A stretch of DNA of 64,000 nucleotides, taken from Klebsiella grimontii (lineage in GTDB: Bacteria > Pseudomonadota > Gammaproteobacteria > Enterobacterales > Enterobacteriaceae). Below the pieces are notes generated by a model. That model was not told the origin of the DNA. It did not search any database and saw only the letters and a program-made list of their open reading frames with translations. The stretch spans positions 496,001-560,000 of the forward strand of contig NZ_FZTC01000019.1 in assembly GCF_900200035.1 (NCBI RefSeq). Direction: 5' to 3'. The position numbers and the translations under genes were made by a program. Shown in pieces: positions 24,609 to 37,070 of the stretch. Position 1 is the first letter of the stretch. Each line of letters begins with the position of its first letter.

Positions 24609-25586
24609 TTAAAGAGCGTAATGAGCAGACCATTGCTGCAGAATATTTTTATACGGTTTAATAAAATGCTCTTCGGTATACTTCCCCTGCTCTACCGCCA
24701 GCTGGCTGCGCTCTTCACGGTCGTAAACAATTTTTGTTAACGAATGGTCCTGATGATGCAGATCGGGCTGGTAGCAGAGTCCTGCAGCAGAGTTCGCATT
24801 GTAAATCTCCGGGCGGTATATCTTCTGGAAAGTCTCCATCGTGCTGATGGTGCTAATCAGCTCAAGACTCGTATAATCGCTCAGCAAATCCCCCGAAAAA
24901 TAAAATGCCAGAGGCGCGACGCTGTTTTTCGGCATAAAATAACGAACCTGCAGGCCCATTTTGCCAAAATATTGCTCAGTCAACGATGAGGCGGTAGGCC
25001 GGTATTCGAGGCCCAACACCGGGTGTTGATTTCCGGTCTGGTGATAGGTGTCTTTGCTGGAGACGCTAAGGCAGATGACCGGTGTTTTTTTGAAATTGGC
25101 CTTGTACTGCGCTGAATTGACGAAATCTTTAAATATATTGCCGTGTAAATCGCCAAACCCCGCGGGAATGCTAAAACCTGCTCGCCCTTTATTATGTTCT
25201 AACAACACTACGCTAAAGTCGTAATCGCGAACGTACGAGGAGAAATTATTGCCGACAATACCGTCAATGCGTTTATCCGTCTTTTTGTCAATAATGCCGG
25301 TTTGCAATATTTCAATCACCGGAAAAGTATCGCCGGTGGCGTTGATCTTCATTTCGGCTGAAATAATTTCCAGCTCAACCGCGTAGCGATCGCCTTTGGG
25401 ATTATCCCAATGCGCCAGGTTGTTGAAACGGTTGTTTATCATGGCTAACGTGTTGCGCAGATTCTCCCGGCGATTTTCCCCTCTGGCTAAATTAGCAAAG
25501 TTGGTTGTAATACGCGTATTTTCAGAGGGGTTATAGTTTTCATCAAACAAAGTGCGTTTAATAGTATAGGTAAATTGTTGATTCAT
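24609..25586 (-). CDS. mesX: MesX (DUF1852), partner of MesD
   Basis: 325 residues, a full-length DUF1852 protein beginning MNQQFTYTIKRTLFDENY. In work on Acinetobacter-type systems MesX is required for MesD activity; its reaction is unknown, but oxygen is needed. No signal peptide or membrane segment; presumed cytoplasmic. It precedes mesD on the minus strand with a 27-bp gap, so they form one operon. No convincing MetJ operator was found upstream. Confidence 0.82.
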   Translation of the reverse strand: MNQQFTYTIKRTLFDENYNPSENTRITTNFANLARGENRRENLRNTLAMINNRFNNLAHWDNPKGDRYAVELEIISAEMKINATGDTFPVIEILQTGIIDKKTDKRIDGIVGNNFSSYVRDYDFSVVLLEHNKGRAGFSIPAGFGDLHGNIFKDFVNSAQYKANFKKTPVICLSVSSKDTYHQTGNQHPVLGLEYRPTASSLTEQYFGKMGLQVRYFMPKNSVAPLAFYFSGDLLSDYTSLELISTISTMETFQKIYRPEIYNANSAAGLCYQPDLHHQDHSLTKIVYDREERSQLAVEQGKYTEEHFIKPYKNILQQWSAHYAL

Positions 25587-26179
25587 CGCAGATGTGCATC
25601 CTAAGTTCTGAGAGAAAAACCGCAGTCCTTTCTGATGGTTGCAGGCTGGCGCACGCTTCCATAAGCGGTCTTCATCTTCATATTATCTATATCGAATACA
25701 GCATGTTATGCCAGAGTCATTAGATGAGTAAAAGCGAGTTAATTTCATTACAACATGAGCCATATTCATGGTCGGGCGTCAGACCATGCCGCAGCTTGAT
25801 GGACAGAGATAGCCGCTCTTGCAAACGCGTTTATCCTTCCGGCCAAACATCCTAAAATTTTCCGCTTCGCCCGCTACGCGTTGATGCTGAAGCAAGAAAC
25901 ATCAGAGGTCGGCCGGGCTTAACACAACTTCAAGTCTGCCGTCTTTCTTGTCAACAACCGCTCTCTTCATGCTCTCTTGCGCGCTGTCGGGCGCGATCGC
26001 TGGAGGAAAAATGGAAGAGGGAGCGGCGCGTTTTCATGCTTTATTTTGGTGATGTCTAAAACCTGACTATCGCTACTGATATTTTTTCTGGCATATTTAT
26101 GTTCTATGGTTATTTCGGACTGTCAACGTCGAATATAGCCATCAACAACCCGCTCTAATTGATTGATTTGAGGGATACA
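25587..26179. other. Long gap between mesX and the iraP-like gene
   Basis: 593 bp of divergent intergenic DNA. One symmetric element, CATGGTC-GGGCGTCA-GACCATG (25767-25788), could be a protein-binding site. No ORF, RNA or mobile element is supported. Confidence 0.4.
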
Positions 26180-26491
26180 ATGAATAATGTCATTCTCAGC
26201 ATAATTGCTAAAATTTCTGCCATGGATGCCGAAAGTAAGCAGCTTGCTGCCCAGGTCGAGGCGCAGTCTTTGCTCATTAGCGCTCTGATGCTTGCTATTG
26301 GCAAGGAAGGCGGCGTCGCGGAATTAGTTAGCAGCGTAACGAAAGCGATAAATTCGGTACTGGAATCATCTGAAGACGTTCTGAAGACGGACGCAGAACT
26401 GCTTCTGACCAAGTTTCAGGAACAAATAGCGCTCACGCAGTTGATAAACACCCACGAAGATGAAATCAGTCATGACGGGCTCGATGATTAA
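26180..26491 (+). CDS. IraP-like anti-adaptor protein
   Basis: 103 residues, helical. The N-terminus (MNNVILSIIAKISAMDAESK, then QLAAQVEAQSLLISALM) closely parallels E. coli IraP, whose helical N-terminus binds RssB and stops ClpXP degradation of sigma-S. The C-terminal half is longer than in IraP and acidic at its end. GAGGG lies 5 nt before ATG 26180. It may be a second, diverged IraP; the true iraP would be elsewhere. It points towards blrP1 (convergent). Confidence 0.65.
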   Translation: MNNVILSIIAKISAMDAESKQLAAQVEAQSLLISALMLAIGKEGGVAELVSSVTKAINSVLESSEDVLKTDAELLLTKFQEQIALTQLINTHEDEISHDGLDD

Positions 26492-26686
26492 CAAAGGTCA
26501 GTTTGTTATAGATTGAGAATAGGCATAGCTTGCAGTTAGGCATGAGCTTACCGGCCATCATCAACGCTTGGCCGGTTCAGCAAATACCGTTCAGCTTCAG
26601 AAAACAGGGATGATCCAGGTTGAATACTCCATTTCTACTCGCCTGCGCTGCTGCTGGAGGCAAACCGCTCAGTATATTAAGGCATA

Positions 26687-27904
26687 TCAGACTTCACTTT
26701 TTTTCACAGGCCAGCGTATGTCACCGACGCCGTTGACTTTCGGCGTGGCAAATAAAAAGCCCTGGAAACGTTTGATACCCGCAGATTCGAGCCAGCACCA
26801 CTCCTCTATCCGCTCTATGCCTTCAGCAACCACGGCAATCTCAAGTTCACGGCAGCAGTTGATGATCGATCTTACCACCGCCTGTTTAGGGCCGCTCTGA
26901 TGGATGTCGGTAATAATCTCGCGATCGATTTTAACTTTATCAGGCTGAATTTTTGTCAACAACGAGAGTCCAGCATAACCGGCGCCAAAATCATCAATTG
27001 CCAGCCCCATACCAGAGACGCGCAGTTTTTTTATCGCGCTGCTGAACTGGCTAAAACCGGAGATCATTTCATCTTCCGTCACCTCCACGATCACCTGTTC
27101 GGGTACCAGCCCCTGTTTTTTTATTTCCTGCAACAGGTATTCAATGGCGTCAGGAATAACAACCAGCGACATCGGAAGGATATTAATGGATATTTTATGG
27201 TCGCCAATATTGATTTCTTTCGCCAGGGCAAAGGCAACTGATTTCGCTTTGAGATCAACTTCATAACGTTGCTCTTGCGGAATCGAGGCAAAGAAATTAG
27301 CAGGACTGCCGCCCTCTTTATCACGAATAAGCGCTTCAAGCGAAGTGATATTCCCGGCCAACGGTTCGATAATGGGCTGGAAAGCAAACTGACAGCATTG
27401 ACCGGCAAAAAACGATTCTTGCGGCACATGAAATGTATGTTTACGCGAATGAAGCGACCATTGGTCAGGCCGTAAAAAGGGTGACGGCGCGGCAACGCTT
27501 TTTTGACTGATAAAAGTATGGATAAATTTATAAACGCGCTCTTCGGTGGAAAGATAACCTTTCAGCTGGCTAAGCTGACGCACCTTTCTCAGGACGTCAG
27601 CGGTTTGCAGTTTATTCAGGTCAAAAAACATCATCCCTACGTTTTCAAAGCGCCGGCGCGGCGCGTAATCACGCATCAGCTCGACAACCTGAGAGTGGCG
27701 ATCGTCTTGCTTGATCTTGCTGAATAGCTGCTCAAGCACGCACTCATCGCCCTCAAGTATCTGAAGGTAAACATTATCTTTTAAAAGAAGTATGCCCGTA
27801 ATCCCGCGTGCTGCGTTCTCAGCATTCGCTTTTTCAACCAGCAGTATGAGATCGGTTTCTTGTGTTAAATGCATCTGACTTCTGTAAATCAGAGTGGTCA
27901 GCAT
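26687..27904 (-). CDS. blrP1: Blue-light-regulated c-di-GMP phosphodiesterase BlrP1
   Basis: 405 residues, the same length as K. pneumoniae BlrP1. An N-terminal BLUF flavin domain (about 1-95, with the conserved Tyr in LIYRSQ) is joined by a helical linker to an EAL domain (about 165-400). The EAL residues appear as EALIRDK, the metal-binding Asp pair in AIDDFGAGYA and the Lys in VKIDR, and AEGIE, so the enzyme should be active. Blue light raises hydrolysis of c-di-GMP to pGpG in the characterised protein. Single gene. Confidence 0.9.
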   Translation of the reverse strand: MLTTLIYRSQMHLTQETDLILLVEKANAENAARGITGILLLKDNVYLQILEGDECVLEQLFSKIKQDDRHSQVVELMRDYAPRRRFENVGMMFFDLNKLQTADVLRKVRQLSQLKGYLSTEERVYKFIHTFISQKSVAAPSPFLRPDQWSLHSRKHTFHVPQESFFAGQCCQFAFQPIIEPLAGNITSLEALIRDKEGGSPANFFASIPQEQRYEVDLKAKSVAFALAKEINIGDHKISINILPMSLVVIPDAIEYLLQEIKKQGLVPEQVIVEVTEDEMISGFSQFSSAIKKLRVSGMGLAIDDFGAGYAGLSLLTKIQPDKVKIDREIITDIHQSGPKQAVVRSIINCCRELEIAVVAEGIERIEEWCWLESAGIKRFQGFLFATPKVNGVGDIRWPVKKSEV

Positions 27905-28043
27905 AATCCCATCCAGATGTTTGCCAGGAGAATGAGACTGTGTAACACAGTTTACCCTTTTAACCCAGGCTATCTGTCATCATTAACTGGGCCGGCTATA
28001 GCCGACTCAGGTTTGGTATATGCATTTTTTTAAGCGGTATTTG

Positions 28044-28475
28044 CTAGCCAACAAAGCCCTGTTCCCGCATACGCGCTATCGTCTCTTCGCTGGCGCAAAC
28101 CATGCCCGTCGCCAGCATTTCAAAACCGAAGCGGCGATAGAAATCTATTTTATCCACCACCGAGTAGATAAAGGTTTTGCCGTACGGCCGCAGCTCATCG
28201 CTGACCGCCCGCATCAGTTGCTGGCCGTATCCCTTACCCTGGCAGCGCGGGTGCACCGCGACATCCGCCAGATAGCTGCACCAGGTCAGGTCGCTAATTG
28301 CCCGGGCAACGGCAATGAGCTGACCGTTTTCATAGCCGAACCAGCAAAAGGTACTATGGCGAAACGCGCGTTCAACCAGCGCAACGTCCCGCTGATTAAG
28401 CCCTGCGGCGGCGATGGTCTCCGCCACCGTCAGCCAGTCAACCGAGTCAACGTGCTCTTTTCCTTTTAATATCAT
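28044..28475 (-). CDS. GNAT family N-acetyltransferase
   Basis: 143 residues. The acetyl-CoA loop is visible in VHPRCQGKGYGQQLM (about residues 77-91), followed by the β-strand and helix ending FYRRFGFEML. Substrate unknown. ATG 28475 is placed 5 nt after AAGG; the ATG directly before it is equally readable. No operon partner. Confidence 0.8.
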   Translation of the reverse strand: MILKGKEHVDSVDWLTVAETIAAAGLNQRDVALVERAFRHSTFCWFGYENGQLIAVARAISDLTWCSYLADVAVHPRCQGKGYGQQLMRAVSDELRPYGKTFIYSVVDKIDFYRRFGFEMLATGMVCASEETIARMREQGFVG

Positions 28476-28864
28476 CATGACCTTGCCTTTACTCGCCGCT
28501 ATTGGCTTTCAGCATAGCCGAATGGTGCTAAAAGAAGAGCATTCTGTCGCTTCATGCGCTACAGCATTTTATGCTGGGGCAGAAACTATAGCCCCGGGAA
28601 ACTTTTTGACACGCGGGCGACAAAACAGCGTATTTATGCTTTACCCAGCCGATTTAACGCGCAACCAGCAGAATTAAATAAAATAACGTCATTTCCCGTT
28701 GGCAAAAAAAGGCCAAAAAAAACCGCCATGTGACTGGCGGTGAATAAATGCTTGCATGGATAGATTGTGTTTTGCATTTTTACGTTCAGGGGATAAATCC
28801 CCTGAGTACGTTTGTTGAATAAGCTATCACACGCAACATCAATGAAAGCTAAACGGCCCGTTGC
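28476..28864. terminator. Gap downstream of lacI with two hairpins
   Basis: TCAGGGGA-TAAA-TCCCCTGA (28786-28805) and ACCGCCA-TGTGAC-TGGCGGT (28722-28741). On the minus strand the second is followed by a run of eight T residues, so it is the probable lacI terminator. The rest of the 389 bp shows nothing I can name. Confidence 0.65.
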
Positions 28865-29935
28865 TTACAGCTTTTCCACCAGCGCTTTGAGCTGCGCAAT
28901 GAGCTCGCCTTTCTCCCTCTCCTCATCTCCCGCATAGGGCCAAGTGGAATGACGGATAATCAGGTGCGTCGGCAGCAGCTCGCGAATTTTTATCTGCGGA
29001 GCGGCCATGAGCTGGATGAGCAGCTCTACCGCCCGCTTCCCGAGAACATTAAAATCCTGGGCGACGGTGGTCAGCGGCGGCTGGAAATAGAGGCTATCCG
29101 CCGTGTCGTCATAGCCGGTGACCGAGATAGCCTGGCTGCCGGTGCGGTTAAGCTGCGCCAGCGCGCTCAGTACACCAAGCGCCATCTGATCGTTAGCCAC
29201 CACGATGGCGCTGATGCGCGGATGGTGATGCAGCAGCTCAAAAGTTTTGTGCCAGCCACTGGCGGCACTCCAGTCGCCAAATACCGTCACCGCATTACTG
29301 ACCCCCAGCCGGTGCAGCGCCTCGCGCCAGCTGCTCAGGCGCATGCGCGCGGAGATCGAGCTTTCCGGCCCGGCGAGCAGGCCGAACTCGCGGTGCCCGG
29401 CGTCCCAGAGATGACGCACGCAGGCGCCGCAGCCGTCGCGGTGATCGAAACGCACGCTGCAAACGTCGGCCTCCGGCGAGACGTCAAGAAACAGACAGGC
29501 AATATCGGGATTCTCCGCCACCAGCCGCTCCGCGAGACTGCTTTCCAGCGGCAGGCTGATAATCGCGCCGCGAATATGCTGGGCGCGAAACTCATTGAGC
29601 CTGGCCTGCAGCGACGGATAATCGATCTGCACCGGCATCGCAATGGAAACTTCAAGCTGATGCAAACCCGCATAGCTTTTCACCGCCGCGGCGATTTGCG
29701 AAGGCGCATGCAGCGTTAGCGAGGCGGTAATCAGCCCAATCGACGGCGCGGATTTACCCGCCAGCAGCTGCGCAGAACGGTTCGGCACATAGCGCAGCGC
29801 CTGCATCGCGCGGATCACTTTATCGCGGGTTTTTTCAGACACCACGTCCGGATTATTCAGCACCCGGGAGACCGTCTGCTGGGATACCCCGGCCTCGCGG
29901 GCCACATCTTCTAGCGTTGCCGATCGACGCTGCAT
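28865..29935 (-). CDS. lacI: Lactose operon repressor LacI
   Basis: 356 residues. An N-terminal LacI-type helix-turn-helix (LEDVAREAGVSQQTVSRVLN, residues 8-27) with hinge helix NRSAQLLAG precedes a periplasmic-binding-protein-like core. The C-terminal segment (GDEEREKGELIAQLKALVEKL region) has leucine-rich heptads, consistent with tetramerisation and DNA looping. Divergent from lacZ, unlike E. coli where lacI is tandem, but as in Klebsiella. GGAG precedes the ATG. Confidence 0.9.
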   Translation of the reverse strand: MQRRSATLEDVAREAGVSQQTVSRVLNNPDVVSEKTRDKVIRAMQALRYVPNRSAQLLAGKSAPSIGLITASLTLHAPSQIAAAVKSYAGLHQLEVSIAMPVQIDYPSLQARLNEFRAQHIRGAIISLPLESSLAERLVAENPDIACLFLDVSPEADVCSVRFDHRDGCGACVRHLWDAGHREFGLLAGPESSISARMRLSSWREALHRLGVSNAVTVFGDWSAASGWHKTFELLHHHPRISAIVVANDQMALGVLSALAQLNRTGSQAISVTGYDDTADSLYFQPPLTTVAQDFNVLGKRAVELLIQLMAAPQIKIRELLPTHLIIRHSTWPYAGDEEREKGELIAQLKALVEKL

Positions 29936-29964
29936 AGCGCGCTCCTTCCCTATTTTGAACCCTC

Positions 29965-29983
29965 AATGTCGCTCGCTAACATT
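29965..29983. promoter_or_regulatory. lac operator-like site near lacI
   Basis: AATGTCGCTCGCTAACATT has AATGT/ACATT arms and shares AATGTC-N2-TCGCTA with the site beside lacZ. It lies 30 bp upstream of lacI, so it could serve both autoregulation and looping. Confidence 0.55.
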
Positions 29984-30060
29984 TTATGTTTAAAGGACGA
30001 CAAAAATCAGCCCTTTTCCCAGCTTTTCGTGATCGCCGGTGGGTTTCATTTTCGCCATTA

Positions 30061-33252
<3,192 letters not shown>

Positions 33253-33257
33253 TAATC

Positions 33258-33273
33258 GGGGGCGAAAGCCCCC
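33258..33273 (+). other. Intercistronic hairpin lacZ-lacY
   Basis: GGGGGC-GAAA-GCCCCC, a stable tetraloop hairpin directly after lacZ with no T run. It may lower lacY expression or protect lacZ mRNA from 3' decay. Confidence 0.6.
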
Positions 33274-33307
33274 AACCTGACAGGCATAATAATATGGAAT
33301 ATTCACA

Positions 33308-34558
33308 ATGAAACTCTCTGAACTCGCGCCACGAGAACGGCATAACTTTTTTTATTTCATGCTGTTCTTTTTCTTTTATTATTTCATTATGTCAGCCTAC
33401 TTTCCTTTTTTTCCGGTGTGGCTGGCGGAAGTTAACCATTTAACCAAAACCGAGACGGGGATCGTCTTCTCCTCCATTTCGCTATTCGCCATCATTTTCC
33501 AGCCGGTATTTGGCCTGATTTCCGATAAGCTCGGCCTGCGCAAGCATCTGCTGTGGACGATTACGATTTTATTAATCCTGTTTGCCCCCTTCTTTATTTT
33601 TGTTTTCTCGCCATTGCTGCAGATGAATATCATCGCGGGCGCGCTGGTGGGCGGAGTATATCTGGGAATCGTTTTCTCCAGCGGCTCCGGGGCGGTAGAA
33701 GCCTATATTGAACGCGTCAGCCGCGCCAACCGTTTTGAATACGGTAAAGTGCGCGTCTCAGGCTGCGTCGGCTGGGCGCTGTGCGCCTCCATCACCGGTA
33801 TTTTGTTTAGTATCGACCCCAATATTACCTTCTGGATCGCCTCCGGTTTCGCGCTGATCCTCGGCGTGCTGCTGTGGGTCTCAAAACCGGAGAGCAGCAA
33901 TAGCGCTGAGGTTATTGACGCCCTGGGCGCCAACCGTCAGGCCTTCTCAATGCGTACCGCCGCCGAGCTTTTGCGGATGCCGCGCTTCTGGGGCTTTATT
34001 ATTTACGTGGTTGGCGTCGCCAGCGTCTATGACGTTTTCGACCAGCAGTTCGCCAACTTTTTTAAAGGCTTCTTCTCCAGCCCACAGCGCGGCACCGAAG
34101 TCTTTGGCTTCGTGACCACCGGAGGGGAATTACTCAATGCGCTGATCATGTTCTGCGCGCCGGCGATTATTAACCGAATTGGCGCCAAGAATGCCCTGTT
34201 AATTGCCGGGTTGATTATGTCAGTGCGAATTTTAGGCTCGTCTTTCGCCACCTCGGCGGTGGAAGTCATTATATTAAAAATGCTGCATATGTTTGAGATC
34301 CCGTTCCTGCTGGTCGGCACCTTTAAATATATCTCCTCGGCATTTAACCCAAAACTCTCGGCGACGCTGTTCCTGATCGGCTTTAATTTATCGAAACAGC
34401 TTTCAGGCGTGGTGCTCTCGGCGTGGGTAGGACGGATGTATGATACCGTCGGCTTCCATCAGGCTTATCTGATCCTGGGCTGTATCACCCTGAGCTTTAC
34501 CGTTATTTCGCTGTTTACCCTGAAAGGCAGCAAAACGCTGCTGCCGGCCACGGCATAA
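33308..34558 (+). CDS. lacY: Lactose permease LacY
   Basis: 416 residues, twelve-helix H+/galactoside symporter of the OHS family. The key residues can be placed: Glu126-type in EAYIERVSR, Arg144-type and Cys148-type in [11 protein letters not shown], Arg302-type in SVRILGSS, and the His322/Glu325 pair in HMFEIPF. 55 bp after lacZ. No lacA (galactoside acetyltransferase) follows; the next gene is an unrelated minus-strand ATPase, as expected for Klebsiella lac. Confidence 0.95.
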   Translation: MKLSELAPRERHNFFYFMLFFFFYYFIMSAYFPFFPVWLAEVNHLTKTETGIVFSSISLFAIIFQPVFGLISDKLGLRKHLLWTITILLILFAPFFIFVFSPLLQMNIIAGALVGGVYLGIVFSSGSGAVEAYIERVSRANRFEYGKVRVSGCVGWALCASITGILFSIDPNITFWIASGFALILGVLLWVSKPESSNSAEVIDALGANRQAFSMRTAAELLRMPRFWGFIIYVVGVASVYDVFDQQFANFFKGFFSSPQRGTEVFGFVTTGGELLNALIMFCAPAIINRIGAKNALLIAGLIMSVRILGSSFATSAVEVIILKMLHMFEIPFLLVGTFKYISSAFNPKLSATLFLIGFNLSKQLSGVVLSAWVGRMYDTVGFHQAYLILGCITLSFTVISLFTLKGSKTLLPATA

Positions 34559-34564
34559 CACCAG

Positions 34565-34587
34565 GCCGCCGGAAAGCCTCCGGCGGC
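34565..34587 (+). terminator. Hairpin after lacY
   Basis: GCCGCCGG-AAAGCCT-CCGGCGGC. The T run is weak (CGTTT), so it may be a processing or weak termination signal. Confidence 0.5.
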
Positions 34588-34620
34588 GATTCGTTTCCGG
34601 GCCGGATTAGGCCCGTGCCG

Positions 34621-35709
34621 CTAGTCGGCGATCCGCGTTTCCCCGTCGCGATTTTCCAGCCCGTAAAGTCGTGCTTGCGCCATGGACGAAATTAGCTCCG
34701 CCAGCTCGGCGGAGTGGCTGGTCAACCAGATTTGGCTATAGCGCGAAGCTTCGACAATGAGCCGGGCCAGCGCGGGAAACATCTGGCGATGCAGGCTGTT
34801 TTCCGGCTCGTTAATGGCCAGAAATGCCGGAGGACGCGGGCTCAACAACGCCACCGCCAGGCACAGGAAGCGCAGGGTGCCGTCGGACATCTCCGCCGCC
34901 AGTAAAGGCCGCCAGACGCCGTTGCGGCGCATCTTTACCGAGAAACGCGAGTTTTCGTTTTCACAGTAGAAGGTGCACTCCGGAAAGGCTTCGCCGAGGA
35001 TCTCATGCAGCAGCTCTTCGGCGCCAATTTCCACGATGGTCTGAAAGGCGGCGGCGAGGTTGTGTCCATCGCTGTCGAGCACCGGCGAGCGATAGCCGAC
35101 CGTCGGATGGCGCAGCGGCGAGAGCCTGCCGATATTGAATTCGTGATAAAAGCGCCAGCGGCGCATGGTTTCCCTGACCCGCGAGACTTCCGGAAAGCGA
35201 TGCGGCTCGCCCAACTGGCCAAAAATCGATTCGTTCTCGTAAATCGCGTCGGTAAAGGTGCTGCGCTCCCCGTTGACGTCGACCAGGAACGCGGCCTGAT
35301 TTTTACGCTCCAGCACGCGCGATGACGGGCGTCGGGAAAATCCCGCCAGCCAGATCGACTCCTCTTTAACGATCGGATCCAGCTGAAACTGGGTGGGATA
35401 AGGCAGTTTTTCCGGAAAACCCACCTGCAGCTGGTAGTCAAACTCATCGGTCAGACAGCCAATCTGCAACCGTCGCGGAAAGCGGTCGGTCGGTGCGCTC
35501 GGCCCGCACCACATGATATTTTCCAGACCGCCCTCATCGCTGATATAGCCGGAGAACTTCCCGTCGGCGCAGGCGGTTAACAGGTGGATGGCTTTGTAGA
35601 TATTGGATTTACCGCAGCCGTTGGGGCCAAAGACGATATTCAGCGCCCCGAGTTCCAGCTCAATATCCCTGACCGATCTGAAATTTTTTATCCGGATATG
35701 GTTAATCAT
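34621..35709 (-). CDS. AAA family ATPase (RecF/OLD-like)
   Basis: 362 residues. Walker A GPNGCGKSN lies near residue 32 after IRIKNFRSVRDIEL, the N-terminal strand typical of SMC/RecF-like ATPases; signature-like MSDGTLRFLCLAVAL and Walker B LAINEPENSLH follow, then the switch His in WLTSHSAEL. No TOPRIM domain, so it is not a full OLD nuclease. Function unknown. ATG 35709 is chosen because the family motif starts there; the frame extends 17 codons upstream. No defence-type partner is adjacent. Confidence 0.8.
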   Translation of the reverse strand: MINHIRIKNFRSVRDIELELGALNIVFGPNGCGKSNIYKAIHLLTACADGKFSGYISDEGGLENIMWCGPSAPTDRFPRRLQIGCLTDEFDYQLQVGFPEKLPYPTQFQLDPIVKEESIWLAGFSRRPSSRVLERKNQAAFLVDVNGERSTFTDAIYENESIFGQLGEPHRFPEVSRVRETMRRWRFYHEFNIGRLSPLRHPTVGYRSPVLDSDGHNLAAAFQTIVEIGAEELLHEILGEAFPECTFYCENENSRFSVKMRRNGVWRPLLAAEMSDGTLRFLCLAVALLSPRPPAFLAINEPENSLHRQMFPALARLIVEASRYSQIWLTSHSAELAELISSMAQARLYGLENRDGETRIAD

Positions 35710-35811
35710 AGATTCCCGAAACTGAGAAAAGCGTTTTGCGCTACGGTGTCGGAGGCACAAGAAAAACGAAATATGATCCGACCGGACGACAGATCGCCGC
35801 CCGGCACCGGC

Positions 35812-36075
35812 TCAACTGAAGAATTTTTTCATACCGCGGGTTAGCGCCACGCGTTTGAGTTTGTCCGTATCCTCATGGCTCTCGTTGAAAACGCCAAAAA
35901 AATAGCATTCATCATCAATGGTTTGCGACACGATCCTGTAGCTCAGCGGCTGGCCGGATTTCGCACCGTACTGCGCAGGGGTCACGGAAACCTCCGTCGC
36001 GTTATCGGCAACGCTAACCATCAGGCCGTCGCCCTTCCCTCCAACCAGCATCACCTTAATTAACGGGTGCACCAT
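35812..36075 (-). CDS. Small hypothetical protein
   Basis: 87 residues, soluble, no signal peptide, containing DDECYFFGVFNESHEDTDK. GGGAGGG precedes the ATG closely. I do not recognise a family. It lies 25 bp downstream of a small secreted-protein gene on the same strand, so the two are probably co-transcribed. Confidence 0.55.
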   Translation of the reverse strand: MVHPLIKVMLVGGKGDGLMVSVADNATEVSVTPAQYGAKSGQPLSYRIVSQTIDDECYFFGVFNESHEDTDKLKRVALTRGMKKFFS

Positions 36076-36100
36076 GTCCCTCCCGGGTTGAGGTCAATGA

Positions 36101-36355
36101 TTAATTGTCGATGGCCTTGGGCTGGCAGTTGGCCGTTGAGCCGCTGTGGCCGGACTTGTCTTTAGCAGAGACCGGCTGAGCGCCCTCTTTGCCCACAACG
36201 GGCGGTAACGGCACACCGTCTTTGTCCACCGCTGGCGGCGCCGTCCGACAGGTCGCCGTTTTGCTGGCATCTGCGGCCCACGCAGGCGTTTGCAGACTCA
36301 GGATCGCCAGGGGAGCAAGCCATATCGCGTTCTTCAGTACATTCTTATAGTTCAT
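36101..36355 (-). CDS. Small secreted protein, function unknown
   Basis: 84 residues with a signal peptide (IWLAPLAILSLQTPAWA, cleavage probably before ADASK). The mature part is polar, Pro/Ser/Lys-rich and carries two Cys residues (TATCRTAPP and TANCQPK) that could form a disulfide. AAGG lies 5 nt before the ATG. Not recognised; probably periplasmic. Confidence 0.6.
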   Translation of the reverse strand: MNYKNVLKNAIWLAPLAILSLQTPAWAADASKTATCRTAPPAVDKDGVPLPPVVGKEGAQPVSAKDKSGHSGSTANCQPKAIDN

Positions 36356-36735
36356 ACCGGCCTTGAGTTAAAAAATTTCTTTCTTATGCTGCGCTAAGCG
36401 CTGATTATTAGTAGCAAAAGCTGACAAATGATGAAGGAAAAAAGAGGAATTGTGAATATCAATAGTTCTTATTTATGAATCGCCACCTTTCCCGCAACGG
36501 CGTTTGCGGATCTTATCGCCAGGAATTAACTTAATCAATTGAAATAATGGGGCTGCTACTCATTCTGGCCAGGTTTTTGCGCAATCAACTTAGCGCTTCT
36601 GAGGTCGAAACAGCAGCCTGGTTTATATCCCAAACGTTGTAGAAAATTCCTGGAGTGGGCTATACCGCAGGCTGAGCATTGGTACTTCGCCTGTCAGCCA
36701 CTAGACTTAAATAAGTCAAACGAAAGGAGACTCCC
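36356..36735. promoter_or_regulatory. Gap upstream of the DUF883 gene with a sigma-S-like -10
   Basis: 380 bp between divergent genes. CTAGACTTAA (36701-36710) resembles a sigma-S -10 (CTAYACTTAA), 26 bp before the DUF883 ATG, consistent with stationary-phase or osmotic control. Nothing else recognisable. Confidence 0.4.
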
Positions 36736-37008
36736 ATGTCATCACAAGATTATGAAAACGACGCGCAGAATCTGGCCGACAAAGTCGGTAATAAAGTGAA
36801 TGAATTTGCCGGGGAAGCCCAGCAGCAATTTGGTGATGCGGTTGATTCGCCGAAACATCAGCTAAAAGGCGCGGCCCGGAAATACGCCGCTCAGGCTTCG
36901 GATGCCGTTTCAGAGGTCTCTGAGCGCGTCAGGGAAAATCCCCTAACCGGGCTGCTGGCGGCCGGCGCCATCGGGCTGGTGATTGGCTTGCTGGCGGGAA
37001 GGAAATAA
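36736..37008 (+). CDS. DUF883 family protein (ElaB/YqjD-like)
   Basis: 90 residues. A charged helical N-terminus (NLADKVGNKVNEFAGEAQQQF) is followed by a C-terminal Gly-rich membrane anchor (LLAAGAIGLVIGLLAGRK). ElaB and YqjD have this layout, are induced by sigma-S in stationary phase and bind ribosomes at the inner membrane. AAAGGAG precedes the ATG. A perfect hairpin AAGGCCC-TTT-GGGCCTT (37014-37030) with a T run terminates it. Confidence 0.78.
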   Translation: MSSQDYENDAQNLADKVGNKVNEFAGEAQQQFGDAVDSPKHQLKGAARKYAAQASDAVSEVSERVRENPLTGLLAAGAIGLVIGLLAGRK

Positions 37009-37013
37009 CCTAT

Positions 37014-37037
37014 AAGGCCCTTTGGGCCTTAATTTTT
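37014..37037 (+). terminator. Terminator of the DUF883 gene
   Basis: AAGGCCC-TTT-GGGCCTT followed by AATTTTT. Confidence 0.75.
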
Positions 37038-37070
37038 GAACCTCAAGCCCCCCCTTATGCATAAGCCAAC

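Noticed and set aside
25587..25700. MetJ operator upstream of mesX
   Set aside because: Only isolated 5-6 of 8 matches, no tandem pair.
30025..30045. CRP site upstream of lacZ
   Set aside because: Only a left half-site CGTGA; the right half does not match TCACA.
34621..36355. Defence system around the AAA ATPase
   Set aside because: No nuclease, TOPRIM or other effector gene is adjacent; the small neighbours are unrelated in form.
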